Of a DNA stretch of 45,912 nt, positions 9,501 through 18,700 are shown one piece after another (position 1 is the first letter of the stretch; every line of letters starts with the position of its first letter). The position numbers were made by a program, and so were the translations under genes. Origin of the DNA: a virus; the IMG/VR virus record IMGVR_UViG_3300020472_001599, positions 1 to 45,912 of that record; one strand, written 5' to 3'. The notes beneath the pieces are model-generated. The model was not told where the DNA came from and did not search any database. It saw nothing but the letters and a program-made list of their open reading frames with translations.

Positions 9501-9858
9501 CGGAAGCGACGGTAGTGATAGTATTGGTATAGCACAATGGAATAGCACAAGAGCTGACAATTTACAGGCATTTGCCGCGTCCCAAGGTAGAAATTGGCAG
9601 GATCTAGCAGTTCAAACAGATTTTATTATGCATGAACTTAAAGGTAGTGGTGCATATGGTGGCGGAAGTGAAAGTACTGCTTGGGGTAAGCTAGAGAGTG
9701 CTACAACTGTTAGAGCTTCAACTGAAGCATTTACTTCATATGAACGCTTTAAGGATTGGAATGTTTCTGGAAATGCAGAAACAATTGAAAGAATATCAGA
9801 AGCAGAAAGAATTAATATAAATTGGAATAATTCAGTAACAGAGGCAGGAGGAATATAA
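6505..9858 (+). CDS. large baseplate hub protein with C-terminal tail lysozyme domain
   Basis: A 1117-residue virion protein. The N-terminal 130 residues are hydrophilic and low in order. The middle (about 200-560 and 730-900) looks like beta-rich hub protein, with a block near 730-800 (VNVDLVDFLGVSYKPVDI, YWLGIPV). A predicted coiled coil lies at about 649-729. The C-terminus, about 959-1102, is a phage tail lysozyme domain: LTAVQAAGIAGNLNRES, SIGIAQWN, FIMHEL, with E987 in NLNRES the likely catalytic acid. Such domains cut peptidoglycan during entry. T4 places its tail lysozyme in gp5; here gp5 is the next gene and lacks it. AGGAGGA just before the following start makes strong coupling to gp5 likely. 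Hub placement is inferred from context. Confidence 0.75.
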   Translation: MTHKIWHFWGGNKSDASTTSDNNISDNPPVESEAQKREAAALEAWNLAKGGDSGASHYIDGVMQRSNSDPEKAYLLTLAKAENIDLNNPIATNDAGDNISEALKVAKNAEPPLVHSFTNPRLGYEAATDMLNSMKMEHDGRTSYLYDQHTEGNTTDPIYNYVKQHGVGVINGETRRISDAFYGVAPVKDFGNNQIGSGDGEDYKPSTLIGGGLKDKVNYAYIGDWSENTLNEIDVATYHLTLWIDRKQSIQNNTYAKTGIVIAESGGSTFFNIDNLEVTTLSGSAEQVTNVAPSLTFTLTEPNGAAFFPKLLEVCKKKKIRSVQQAGYVLEVRFKGRNKTTGLPTKLPYMWKYNLAAITVATKHSINASTYNFTSMTMSQSPSLASWNILNQTISLTETTTLGSAMSDLENKLNDYHYDKSISLGFSGLPDKVKIILPSEYKDWKFATPVGPSNTVWKEGARDWSLDTGSSVKDFMSRLVVHTSEMIERLDRAGSDVKPNTSKDVDHVTDHLISYIKVKTDIEYGYNWDPVQQKYNETAIYEIIPFAEPPAVKHAMHREILESADIQKQKIIEITNNRNLKKRYDYLNTGLNTEVLQFDATLDMAWFVPEAIYQSRTSYASKTTKESLSDTDDKDLSLIGGPPGQARSMDQLDNDLEYWQDKRKEHTRIISDAEASLESNESGPIAGYNLEQTISNSKKTIAQADNEQGIINQEKAVIEIREARGMQSKTKHDYLGDVNVDLVDFLGVSYKPVDIKRTGQDAQSGLLALDIQKRSKTSDLLEIEIGIKGDPYWLGIPVNDSSNSNFSSGGTIGTMQPRGSMDDNPDYDSGVPYFLFSMFFPKAENAGIGGGHRQRQPYFNQLYSGVYKTLNIIHQFRGGMFQQYLVGVRQTDLNEEQVRTLVDAREPELMTSGEIGGQAPEVNDENLNTPGVLEGGGESGIGAPIPPAGPVPDSVKGKEQFVVQRLMEEHGLTAVQAAGIAGNLNRESAFNTGARNVGDGSDGSDSIGIAQWNSTRADNLQAFAASQGRNWQDLAVQTDFIMHELKGSGAYGGGSESTAWGKLESATTVRASTEAFTSYERFKDWNVSGNAETIERISEAERININWNNSVTEAGGI

Positions 9859-11103
9859 ATGAGTAGAGGATATCATGCTATAAGAACAAGAGATGTACCT
9901 CAAGGTATGAACGAACAACGTAGAGTAGATCATGCTAATCCTCGTGAAAATGCATTAAATGGTGTGTTTCTAGCTAGAGTAGTACAAAATTCAGACGAAC
10001 AATATAATGGTCGTTTTAATGTAGAACTATTAGATGATATGTCGCCTACAAATGAGCCAGGTATTAATACTGACCAATTGATTGGTATTAAAACTATAAT
10101 TCCAACAAGTCCATTTGGTGGCACCACCAGTCAAAAAGAAGCTACTGATAATAAAAAATATGGAACTAGCCAAAATTCATATGGTATGGCTCCACAAGCA
10201 CCTCCAATTGGAGCAACTGTATTAGTTGCATTTATAAAAGAACAAAAAGAAGGATATATGCTAGGTTCTATTTTTGACAAAGATAGAAATTATAGTATAC
10301 CAGGAATAGCACATGCTGAAGTAGATAAGAAAACACCACCAACTAAAGCACCTTCTAGTGAATTAAATCCTAATTCAAGAGATTTTAATGAAGGAGTAAG
10401 AGCACCTCATCCTATGATGGCTAATATAGTTGAAGCTGGATTAGGAGGTGATTTTATACGTGGACTTAGTAGTAGTGGTATGCGTAGAGATACTATTAAT
10501 AATGCATTTGGCTTTACTACAGCCGCCGGACACAGTATTACTATGGACGATGGCGGATCAAAAGGAACAGATCAAAGTATTAGAATTAGAACAGCTAATG
10601 GTGCTCAAATATTATTACATGACGAAGCAGAAATAATTTACATACAAGGTGCTAACGGTGCTGGATACATTGAAATAGATAGAGCAGGTGCAATAGATAT
10701 TTACAGTAAGTCAACATTAAGTGTTAATGCAGAAGAAGGAATTAATTTTAAAACAGACGGCTCTTTTAATTTAGAAGCTGGTGCTGTTAATATTAAAAGT
10801 ATGCAAAGTGGCATTAAAATGGAAAGTGCAACTGGTAAAATTGAAATGCATAGTGCAACTGATATAACTCTTAGTGCAGATGCAAATGGCAATTTAAACT
10901 TTGCAGGTAACTTAAGAGCTACAGCATCAAGAATTGATTGGAATGGTCCAGAAGCAGATAAAGCAGAAAAACCAACACCTGGTGCGTTAGCAAGGAATAC
11001 AGGTGTTAAAGAAAGTATAGCAGGTAGAGTACCTGAACATGAACCATGGGGTGGTAGAGATACTTTTGCAGGTCAATCTTCTGGAGGAGCCGGCACAATA
11101 TGA
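9859..11103 (+). CDS. gp5: baseplate hub spike protein gp5, without lysozyme domain
   Basis: Central spike of the baseplate. Residues about 34-140 form the OB-fold domain (LNGVFLARVVQN, IPTSPFGGT, PPIGATVLVAFI, EGYMLGSI). Residues about 200-235 hold the DxxGxxxG-type region (FGFTTAAGHSITMDDG). From about 245 to 350 short alternating repeats (ILLHDEAEIIYI, GAIDIYSKST, SFNLEAGAVNIKS) are typical of the trimeric beta-helix needle. The end, GRVPEHEPWGGRD, matches gp5-type tails. At 414 residues it lacks the lysozyme domain that T4 gp5 carries between OB fold and helix; the preceding gene supplies one. The start has AGGAGGA seven bases upstream. Its stop overlaps the next start (ATGA). Confidence 0.9.
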   Translation: MSRGYHAIRTRDVPQGMNEQRRVDHANPRENALNGVFLARVVQNSDEQYNGRFNVELLDDMSPTNEPGINTDQLIGIKTIIPTSPFGGTTSQKEATDNKKYGTSQNSYGMAPQAPPIGATVLVAFIKEQKEGYMLGSIFDKDRNYSIPGIAHAEVDKKTPPTKAPSSELNPNSRDFNEGVRAPHPMMANIVEAGLGGDFIRGLSSSGMRRDTINNAFGFTTAAGHSITMDDGGSKGTDQSIRIRTANGAQILLHDEAEIIYIQGANGAGYIEIDRAGAIDIYSKSTLSVNAEEGINFKTDGSFNLEAGAVNIKSMQSGIKMESATGKIEMHSATDITLSADANGNLNFAGNLRATASRIDWNGPEADKAEKPTPGALARNTGVKESIAGRVPEHEPWGGRDTFAGQSSGGAGTI

Positions 11104-11828
11104 CAAGAATAATTTCAACAAGTACAGTTTTTCCAACTACTCAATTAATTGAATGGAGCGAATTTACAGTTCGCAACACTTTGGATACAACTATCTATGA
11201 AGTTATAGAAAATAGAGAACTGAGTTCAAAAGCAGTCAGCAAATTATTAATGAACTACAATTACAATATGTTTACTACAACAAAAGGAATTATAGGTTAT
11301 AATACCGACGATAGTAAAAATACATATACGTATGGCATATCAGAAGCTGATGCATTTAGTGATTGGATTATTGGTGTTAAGAAAAAAGAAAAAAGTTTTA
11401 AAAATGCAATGCCTAAAAGTTTTAGTTTAACACAAGGACAATATGATGGACTAGTTATATATTATATTGTAACAGGACAAATAACTAAAGTACATACAAC
11501 CAATGGCATATATGATTTACGAGATGATATATTTGCAAAAGATTGGAAAACAGTAGCAAGTAAAATAATGTATGACAATCGCGACTTTAAACTTAATAGA
11601 CAAGCAGGTACTATGATAATGTTAGGCGACTATGGCAATCTTCAAGGCAGAAGTTGGATGCGTAATAGAGGCATTCAGCACACACGTAGACATTATGGAT
11701 ATATTGCTGATGGTTATCAAATTAGACAAGCAGAACATAGTTACTATAGAGAAACACAGAAATTTTTACCAAACATGAGCGAAATGCGTCAAAGAGAAGT
11801 GGTTAATTATTATCGTGCCAACCCTTAA
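11100..11828 (+). CDS. lysozyme-like baseplate-associated protein
   Basis: A 242-residue protein whose middle resembles the phage lysozyme (GH24-like) layout: FTTTKGIIGYN, then TYGISEADAFSDWI, then LTQGQYDGLVIYYIVTG, and RQAGTMIMLGDYG followed by RSWMRNRGIQHTRRHYG. The equivalents of the substrate loop and the helix with Q-x-x-x-L are visible, but I cannot find the catalytic glutamate in the usual place before the first block with confidence. It may be an active lysozyme or a structural derivative, and no signal peptide or holin partner is seen. It starts within the gp5 stop codon, so it is coupled to gp5 and probably belongs to the virion. Confidence 0.5.
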   Translation: MTRIISTSTVFPTTQLIEWSEFTVRNTLDTTIYEVIENRELSSKAVSKLLMNYNYNMFTTTKGIIGYNTDDSKNTYTYGISEADAFSDWIIGVKKKEKSFKNAMPKSFSLTQGQYDGLVIYYIVTGQITKVHTTNGIYDLRDDIFAKDWKTVASKIMYDNRDFKLNRQAGTMIMLGDYGNLQGRSWMRNRGIQHTRRHYGYIADGYQIRQAEHSYYRETQKFLPNMSEMRQREVVNYYRANP

Positions 11829-11842
11829 AACCACGGTTTTTT
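11827..11842 (+). terminator. weak terminator-like hairpin before gp25
   Basis: AAAAC (11827-11831) can pair with GTTTT (11836-11840) around a 4-base loop and is followed by two more T. It sits at the end of the preceding gene, just before a late-promoter-like octamer. The stem is short and AT-rich, so this is tentative. Confidence 0.25.
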
Positions 11843-11846
11843 AGCT

Positions 11847-11854
11847 CATAAATA
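11847..11854 (+). promoter_or_regulatory. possible late promoter CATAAATA before gp25
   Basis: CATAAATA matches seven of eight bases of the T4 late consensus TATAAATA and lies in one of the few gaps between structural genes. It ends only 5 bases before the gp25 ATG, so a transcript from it would be leaderless or would use a later start. Treat as a candidate only. Confidence 0.35.
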
Positions 11855-11859
11855 AATGT

Positions 11860-12216
11860 ATGAGATTTGTAGGATATACAACAGTAGATCAACCATTGAT
11901 AGCTAAGATTTTGCATGACAAAGACCTTGCCATTCAGGATCTAAAAAATCATTTTTATACACGCATAGGCGAACGTGTGATGGATCCTGAGTTTGGTAGT
12001 ATTATACCACTTATGATATTTGAACCATTGGACGATATAAGTGTACAAGAGATAGAAGCAGACGTTAGACGTATTATTGGGTTAGATCCTAGATGGGAAC
12101 TTAATGATTTGGCTGTTATAGAAAATGAACATGAAGTAACACTTCAACTTAAACTAATATACTTAGATAAGACTGAAGAGGAAGTTTTACTAGCATATGA
12201 AAGAGATATATTATAA
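11860..12216 (+). CDS. gp25: baseplate wedge protein gp25
   Basis: The 118-residue product has the gp25 core: an N-terminal segment leading to AIQDLKNHFYTRIGERVMDP, then EFGSIIPLMIFEPLDD, then EADVRRIIGLDPRWEL and a closing VTLQLKLIYLD. gp25-like proteins nucleate sheath assembly and bind gp6 and gp53 in contractile tails. The sequence ERVMDPEFGS corresponds to the conserved EPR-type core. It ends in the start of gp6 (stop and start share one base). No strong ribosome site is seen before the ATG, which lies just after the possible late promoter. Confidence 0.95.
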   Translation: MRFVGYTTVDQPLIAKILHDKDLAIQDLKNHFYTRIGERVMDPEFGSIIPLMIFEPLDDISVQEIEADVRRIIGLDPRWELNDLAVIENEHEVTLQLKLIYLDKTEEEVLLAYERDIL

Positions 12217-15200
12217 TGGCACAAGGAACTAGACAAAATACATTATTTGCGGCAGAAGATTTTACAGTAGTTTATGAAAGTTTTGCAAATAGTAATTTCA
12301 AAGCATACGACTTTGATACTATTCGAGGAGCAATGATAAACTATGTGCAAAATACATATCCTGAAGAATATAACGATTGGATTCAAAGTTCTGAATTTGT
12401 AGCATTAATGGATCTAGTTTCATATTTTGGACATAACTTAGCATTTAGATTAGACTACGCTACTAGAGAAAACTTCTTTGGTACAGCTCAAAGACGTGAA
12501 AGTTTAATTAGACAATCAAACCTAATTAACTATAGAGTAAGACGTAACCTCCCAGCATTTGGATTTGCAAAAATAGTTGATATACAAACAAATGAAATTG
12601 TGTATGATACAAATGGTAATAACTTACAAAATAAAAAAGTAAGTTTTGAAAACGCAACAGAATATGAAAACTTTATTACAGTAATAAACGCTGTACTACA
12701 AAGTTCAACACCATTTGGATCACCTAGTAGCAGTAACACTCTTAATAGTGAGAAAATAGACTTTTACAGATTGAATACAAATTCTAACCAACCAGTTTAT
12801 AAATTTAGTGCTACTGCAAACGGACAATCGGATAATTTTGAATTTGTAGGATTAAGATATAAGCCAACATTAGAATCTATTGTTGAAGCAGTACCAAACC
12901 CTGCCGCCGGCACAGATATTATATACAGAAATAACAATACAGGTATAGCAGGAAACAACACAGGTTTCTTTATGGGAATGAAACAAGGTACTTTAGCATT
13001 TGAAGATTATGCTATTACTTCTCCTGTTATTAATAAAATCATTGATATAAATTCATCAAATGTTAATGATACAGATGTTTGGGTACAAAATATTACTAGT
13101 AATGGAAGTGTTGCTGTTAACTGGACTAATGTTAGTTCACTAAGTGGTAATAATGTAATTTACAATAGTCTTGTTAATACTGATAGATTTATTCATAGTC
13201 TTGAAAGTAGAAGTGAAAATACTGTTAGTGTTAAGTTTAGTGACGGTAACTTTGGTGAAATACCAGAGGGTACTATTAGAGTATGGTATAGAACAAGTAG
13301 AAATGAAACATACACACTACGACCAGTTGACGTAGGTAAACAAACAATTACAATGAATTATACTGGCAATGATGGCAACTCTTATACAGCCACAGTTGGT
13401 ATACAATTAAAAGACAATGTTACTACAGCAAGTTCAGGAGAAACTAATGCTGATATAAGACTTAATGCTCCACAAACATACAGTTCACAGGATCGTATGG
13501 TAAGTGCAGAAGATTATACAGTTTATCCTTACAGCGTCAGTAGTAATATCAAAAAGATTAAAGCATTAAACAGAACACATAGTGGGCATAGTAGATTTGT
13601 TGACAATGTTGATCCAACAGGAAATTATCAAGACGTAACACACTTTGGTAGTGATGGTATAATTTATAATGACGGTAAAACAAAGTCTACTGAATTAACA
13701 CTACCTTCTAGTTTAAGCAACTTAGGTATTATAGAAAAATATATAGAGCCATGGTTAAATGATGCAGAAATTGTTAACTTTTATTACAGTAAGTTTTCTC
13801 CATTAACATTTAACTATACAAAGGCAACTACTAGTAATGGTACCAATGCATACAAATGGCAAAAGCAAAGTGGTGGCACAGGTTACTTAATTAGTGGTGT
13901 AGCAAATAACGTACAACGAGTAGGAACTAGTGCTAGTGGAAATCTACGTTATTTTAATACTGGTAGCTTATGTGAATTTATAGTAGATACAAGTACTACT
14001 AAAAACTATGTAGATGGCGAAATTAATAGTATTGCAGTAGTTAACCAAGGAAGTGGTTATACAACTGTAACAGTAACAATCATCGGTTCTGGCACAGGTG
14101 CTATAGCATCGGCAACAGTTAATGCCGGTGAAATTACAGGTATTACTGTTACAGCTGGCGGCTCCGGCTATGATGAATTTACAGTAGCACAAATTACAGA
14201 CTCTGGAGCAGGTGCTGGTTGTAGTGTAAAGGTTAATGTAGGTAGCTTAGAAACAATTTGGGCTAGAGTAACAAATGTGAGTGCAGATGGTCTAGGAGCA
14301 AACGATACAAATGGTAATAGTACAGGTGTTACTGAAGGCGGATTAGGTAGTATAGTTTTTAATAAAGAAATTACAAATAATGCACGACTTAAACGTGTAT
14401 GGCCTGTTTGGAATACTAGATTTAGTTCTTCTGAAAAAAGTGCTATTAGTTCTGCTTTAAGTTTAAACCAAACTTTTGGATTACGATATGATACATTAAA
14501 CAGTACATGGGTTGTAGTTACAACTAATAATATTCCTAGTAGCACTAAAGCTAATAACGCTGTTGGTGTATGGAGTTTAGCTAACGCTGGAGATACTAGT
14601 GGTACAAACATAGATCAAAGTTGGATTATACGTGTAGATTATAGTTCAGCTAGACGTAGATTTACAGCAAGAACAATGCAATATATATTTGAAACTTTAG
14701 GTAGTACAAAGTTTTATAATAGTAATGAAGAACTTAAATTAGATACTGTTACTGGCAAACCAAAAAGAGATAACATTAAAATACTTAAAATAAACAATAA
14801 AGCTGGTACCAGTATTGCACGTTTAGGTACTGATTATACATTTTACTTTTATGGAAACTTTACAGAAAAAGACGGACATACAGATCCTAAGAAAGTTAGA
14901 CTTACAATGGGTAATCCAGACAATGGCAATCTGCCAGATATTCCTGATGCATTTACTAATATTGTAAGTACTGATACAATTAAACTAGGCACCGTAACAG
15001 AAGATGGATATGATTATACACGCTATCTAAGTACTGGAAGCACTAGTGTATCAGGTCGCACAACATTAGATTTCCGTTATCAGCATGTTGCAACAACAGA
15101 TAAAAGAATAGATCCAGCATCTACTAATATAATTGATTTGTATGTGTTAACACAATCGTATCATACAGATTTTGTAAATTGGTTATTTTCTACTAATCAA

Positions 15201-15788
15201 CAAACCTCTAATAGACCTCTACAACCTAGTATAGATGATCTACGTAGACAATTTAATACGTTAGAAGGTAAAAAGAGTGCTAGTGATACAATAATTTATC
15301 GTCCTGTAAAATACAAAATACTATTTGGAGATTTTGCAGACAACTCACTCAAAGCAACATTTAGGATTGTAAAAGTACCAGGTACTACTGTAACTGATAC
15401 AGAAATACGCAGTACAGTTATTAATGCTATCAATGCATATTTTAATCCTACACGTTGGGAATTTGGAGAAACTTTTTACTTTACAGAACTAAGTGCATTT
15501 ATTCATCAACAGTTAGCAGGAACTGTTGCTAGTTTTGTTATTGTACCTCAAGATTCGGAAAGTGTTTTTGGTAGCTTATTCCAAATTACTTGTGATAGTG
15601 ACGAACTGTTTATTAACGGAGCAACAACATCTCAAGTAGAAATTGTTGATACATTAACAAGAAGTAATTTGCAAAGTACAACTGGCAGTTTTATTAATAG
15701 TTCTGGAAACACCGGTGTATCTACAGGACTATATAATTCAACTAGTGGCGGTAGTGGATTAGGCAGTGGTAATAGTGGAGGTTATTAA
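12216..15788 (+). CDS. gp6: baseplate wedge protein gp6, enlarged
   Basis: The N-terminus is unmistakable: DFDTIRGAMINYVQNTYPEEYNDW, then a block with SEFVALMDLVSYFGHNLAFR, RLDYATRENFF and RRESLIRQSNLINYRVRRN. gp6 forms the inner wedge ring. At 1190 residues it is almost twice the 660 of T4 gp6. Part of the excess is an inserted beta-rich module at residues about 604-677 with two GSGY turns (NQGSGYTTVTV, AGGSGYDEFTV); the giant protein downstream has a related module. Further conserved gp6 blocks follow near the C-terminus (LDLYVLTQSYH-like IIDLYVLTQ, TRWEFGETFYFTEL, FVIVPQD), so the protein is complete. The C-terminal 40 residues are serine/glycine rich. Its stop shares one base with the next start. 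Confidence 0.92.
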   Translation: MAQGTRQNTLFAAEDFTVVYESFANSNFKAYDFDTIRGAMINYVQNTYPEEYNDWIQSSEFVALMDLVSYFGHNLAFRLDYATRENFFGTAQRRESLIRQSNLINYRVRRNLPAFGFAKIVDIQTNEIVYDTNGNNLQNKKVSFENATEYENFITVINAVLQSSTPFGSPSSSNTLNSEKIDFYRLNTNSNQPVYKFSATANGQSDNFEFVGLRYKPTLESIVEAVPNPAAGTDIIYRNNNTGIAGNNTGFFMGMKQGTLAFEDYAITSPVINKIIDINSSNVNDTDVWVQNITSNGSVAVNWTNVSSLSGNNVIYNSLVNTDRFIHSLESRSENTVSVKFSDGNFGEIPEGTIRVWYRTSRNETYTLRPVDVGKQTITMNYTGNDGNSYTATVGIQLKDNVTTASSGETNADIRLNAPQTYSSQDRMVSAEDYTVYPYSVSSNIKKIKALNRTHSGHSRFVDNVDPTGNYQDVTHFGSDGIIYNDGKTKSTELTLPSSLSNLGIIEKYIEPWLNDAEIVNFYYSKFSPLTFNYTKATTSNGTNAYKWQKQSGGTGYLISGVANNVQRVGTSASGNLRYFNTGSLCEFIVDTSTTKNYVDGEINSIAVVNQGSGYTTVTVTIIGSGTGAIASATVNAGEITGITVTAGGSGYDEFTVAQITDSGAGAGCSVKVNVGSLETIWARVTNVSADGLGANDTNGNSTGVTEGGLGSIVFNKEITNNARLKRVWPVWNTRFSSSEKSAISSALSLNQTFGLRYDTLNSTWVVVTTNNIPSSTKANNAVGVWSLANAGDTSGTNIDQSWIIRVDYSSARRRFTARTMQYIFETLGSTKFYNSNEELKLDTVTGKPKRDNIKILKINNKAGTSIARLGTDYTFYFYGNFTEKDGHTDPKKVRLTMGNPDNGNLPDIPDAFTNIVSTDTIKLGTVTEDGYDYTRYLSTGSTSVSGRTTLDFRYQHVATTDKRIDPASTNIIDLYVLTQSYHTDFVNWLFSTNQQTSNRPLQPSIDDLRRQFNTLEGKKSASDTIIYRPVKYKILFGDFADNSLKATFRIVKVPGTTVTDTEIRSTVINAINAYFNPTRWEFGETFYFTELSAFIHQQLAGTVASFVIVPQDSESVFGSLFQITCDSDELFINGATTSQVEIVDTLTRSNLQSTTGSFINSSGNTGVSTGLYNSTSGGSGLGSGNSGGY

Positions 15789-18700
15789 TGGCTGAAGACT
15801 ATAGTGCAAAGTCAGTAAAAAGCCAATTACCTGGCAACCAACCTGGCAAGATTAAAAAGATAGATGAAATTAAAAGTACTGAGTATCTACCACAGTACCT
15901 TAATACCACAGTTAATAAAAAGTTCTTACAAAGCACACTAGATCAAATGATCAGTAAATCATCATTTGAAACACTAGATAATTGGGTAGGTAAACAAAAG
16001 GGTGGTTGGTACAATACAGATAAAGATAAGTTTATTGGCACAGCCGATGCAACAAAAAGATTCTATAATGGTTCACCTGGAATTATTGTCAAAAATCCTG
16101 CAGAAACTACAAGCATTTCAGAAATTAATACATACAGCGATTTACTAGATGATATTAATAACTTAGGATATGAGGGCAATAGAGGACACGGAAATTGTTC
16201 TAGATATACATATTCACCTCCAATCGATTATGATAAATTTACAAATTTTAGTAATTACTATTGGTGTAAAGATGACTTGCCAGTTATCAATGTAAAACCT
16301 AATGCGGCCTGGGATCCAGATTCTATGGTAGGGCAAACTCGTTATAAACTAACAACTAGTGATTTAGGTGATATTGATTTCCTAAATGGAATGAAAATTA
16401 AATTTGCTCCACAAGTAACAGAAAACTTTACTAGTGTATCTGCAGATAAAACAATAACAAATGCCACAGGTGCAAATCCTGTTGTAATTACTACTGGTAG
16501 TAATCATGGACTAGCAGACGGCGAACTTATTAATATTACTGGCGTAGTTGGTATGACAGAACTTAATAATAAAGTTTTCTACATCGATGTGCTATCAGCT
16601 AACACTTTTGCTTTATATACAGATTCAGGATTAACTGCAAGTGTTAACGGAGCGGCCTACACAGCATATTCATCAGGTGGTACAGCAAAAACAGGTGGTA
16701 GATTTAATTTAGCGACCTCAGGTTATTCATTAGTAATAGTTATAGTAGGAGATACTAGACAAACAGTAACAACTCAATATGCTATTAATGGTACAGCATT
16801 AACATTTACACATGGTAATTTTCCTAATACAGGAGATTTAGTACAAGTACTACATTTTCACATGAGCGATATTAATTATTATGGTAATACTTACATTGTT
16901 AACAATGTCGGTGACTCAATTGATTTGGTACAAACACAAGATGAAAATGGTAAAACTATACTCAGCAGAATGATGTTGTATAGTGTACATCAGCCAAGTG
17001 GGTTTGACATGGATCCTCTAGATGATAAACCATATGACTATACAGAAGTAGAAAACAGACGACACGAATATGTTTGTATGGAACTTGCCTCGTATGACAT
17101 GAATGCATGGAGTAGAATTAATCAGTGGCAACATTACAATGCTATTGTCGAAGCATGCCGATTAACAGGCGAAGATTTTACAACGTATGCATCAGATGCT
17201 AATAGAGCTAAACGACCTATTATAGAATTTGAAAGAAACATTGTTCTTTATAACTGGGGGACTCAACCAGGTTCTGGGGTAAAATATCCACATCATAGAA
17301 TGAATGTAGATTTTGTAACTAAAAGATTTACCGGTACAGATATCATAGGACAAACAAATTATAATCTATTAACTGGTGTTATTAACTGGTCATCTAGTAC
17401 AGAATATGCTATAGGTGATATTGTACGAGAATCAGTTGGTGGTAGCTATTGGTATTTTGAATCTAAGATTGCTAAAAACAAAGGATTTGATCCATTAGAT
17501 GCAGACTTAGTTGTAGACACAACAAATTGGAAACGTGTTTATGATAAAGGTATACAAGACAATGATACCATACTGTTTTTAAACACAGGAAATACAACAT
17601 ATGATAATAGAGTCTTTAAAGTAAGTGGTGTTGGAACATCTATAGCACTTCAGCAAGTGTTAGATCCTGCATATCATGATAAAGTACACACAATTATGGG
17701 TCCAACATACCCAGAAAATTATAATGGTCCGGACCTAGTGTATTATAATAGTGAATGGTATAGACCTCAACAAAAATTAAGCAAAGGTCAAGCACCTTTA
17801 TTTGATTTGTATGATGAAAATTATAATGAACTTGCAAGTTACTATAGTAATAATGATTTTGAAGGCAATGCACTTATGAATTATGTTATTAATTCAGCCG
17901 CCACAGAAGATACTGCATTAGGGTTTAAAGCAAAGTATAATACATCAGCAGGTAGTAGTGAATTAGTATTTGAACATCCATTGGTAACAAAACGTTACAA
18001 TTATGATCTACAAACTAATCCAAAAGAAATACGTGGTATTATGTATTATGCTAAAAGAAGAAATATTTCTAATAATATAACAGATTATATAGAAGGTTGG
18101 TCTAGAGCACAAAACTTAGACAAAACATACTATGCAACAGAAACAAAAGTAGTTACAACCGACGATGCTAATACTGCAACATTTAGTGTTGGTTCTACTG
18201 ATATACAAAAATCATCTGATGAATTTATTTTTCAATATACTGCTACCGATTGGTATGTTTATGAAAAAGACCAAGATACTCCTAAGCATTTTCATGGTAT
18301 ACCAGGAGTAAATCCAACTATATATTTGTTTGCAGGTTCGACTGTAACCATACGTAAAGACTATGACAGCTCAGAAACAGATCTGTCATTTGTAAAAGAA
18401 ACAGACGGCACTACGGCCGCACCTGGTATAACTGTTACTGATAATGGTGCAACACTCAGCGTTGCTATTGATTCAGATAGTGCAAACTATGACAGAGTGT
18501 GCAAATACAAAGCCAGCGGATCTGGTTCAGGTGTAATGGGTAAAGTGTATATTGTAGATGAAGATACTGGTTATGCAGGTAATAATAGTAGTTTTATTCA
18601 ATATAAACACACAGTATATAGAAATGGATCTAGAACAGAAGATTACACCTTAGGTGCTAATTCAACTATATTAACAGGTCTTAAAACTGGCGATGTTGTT

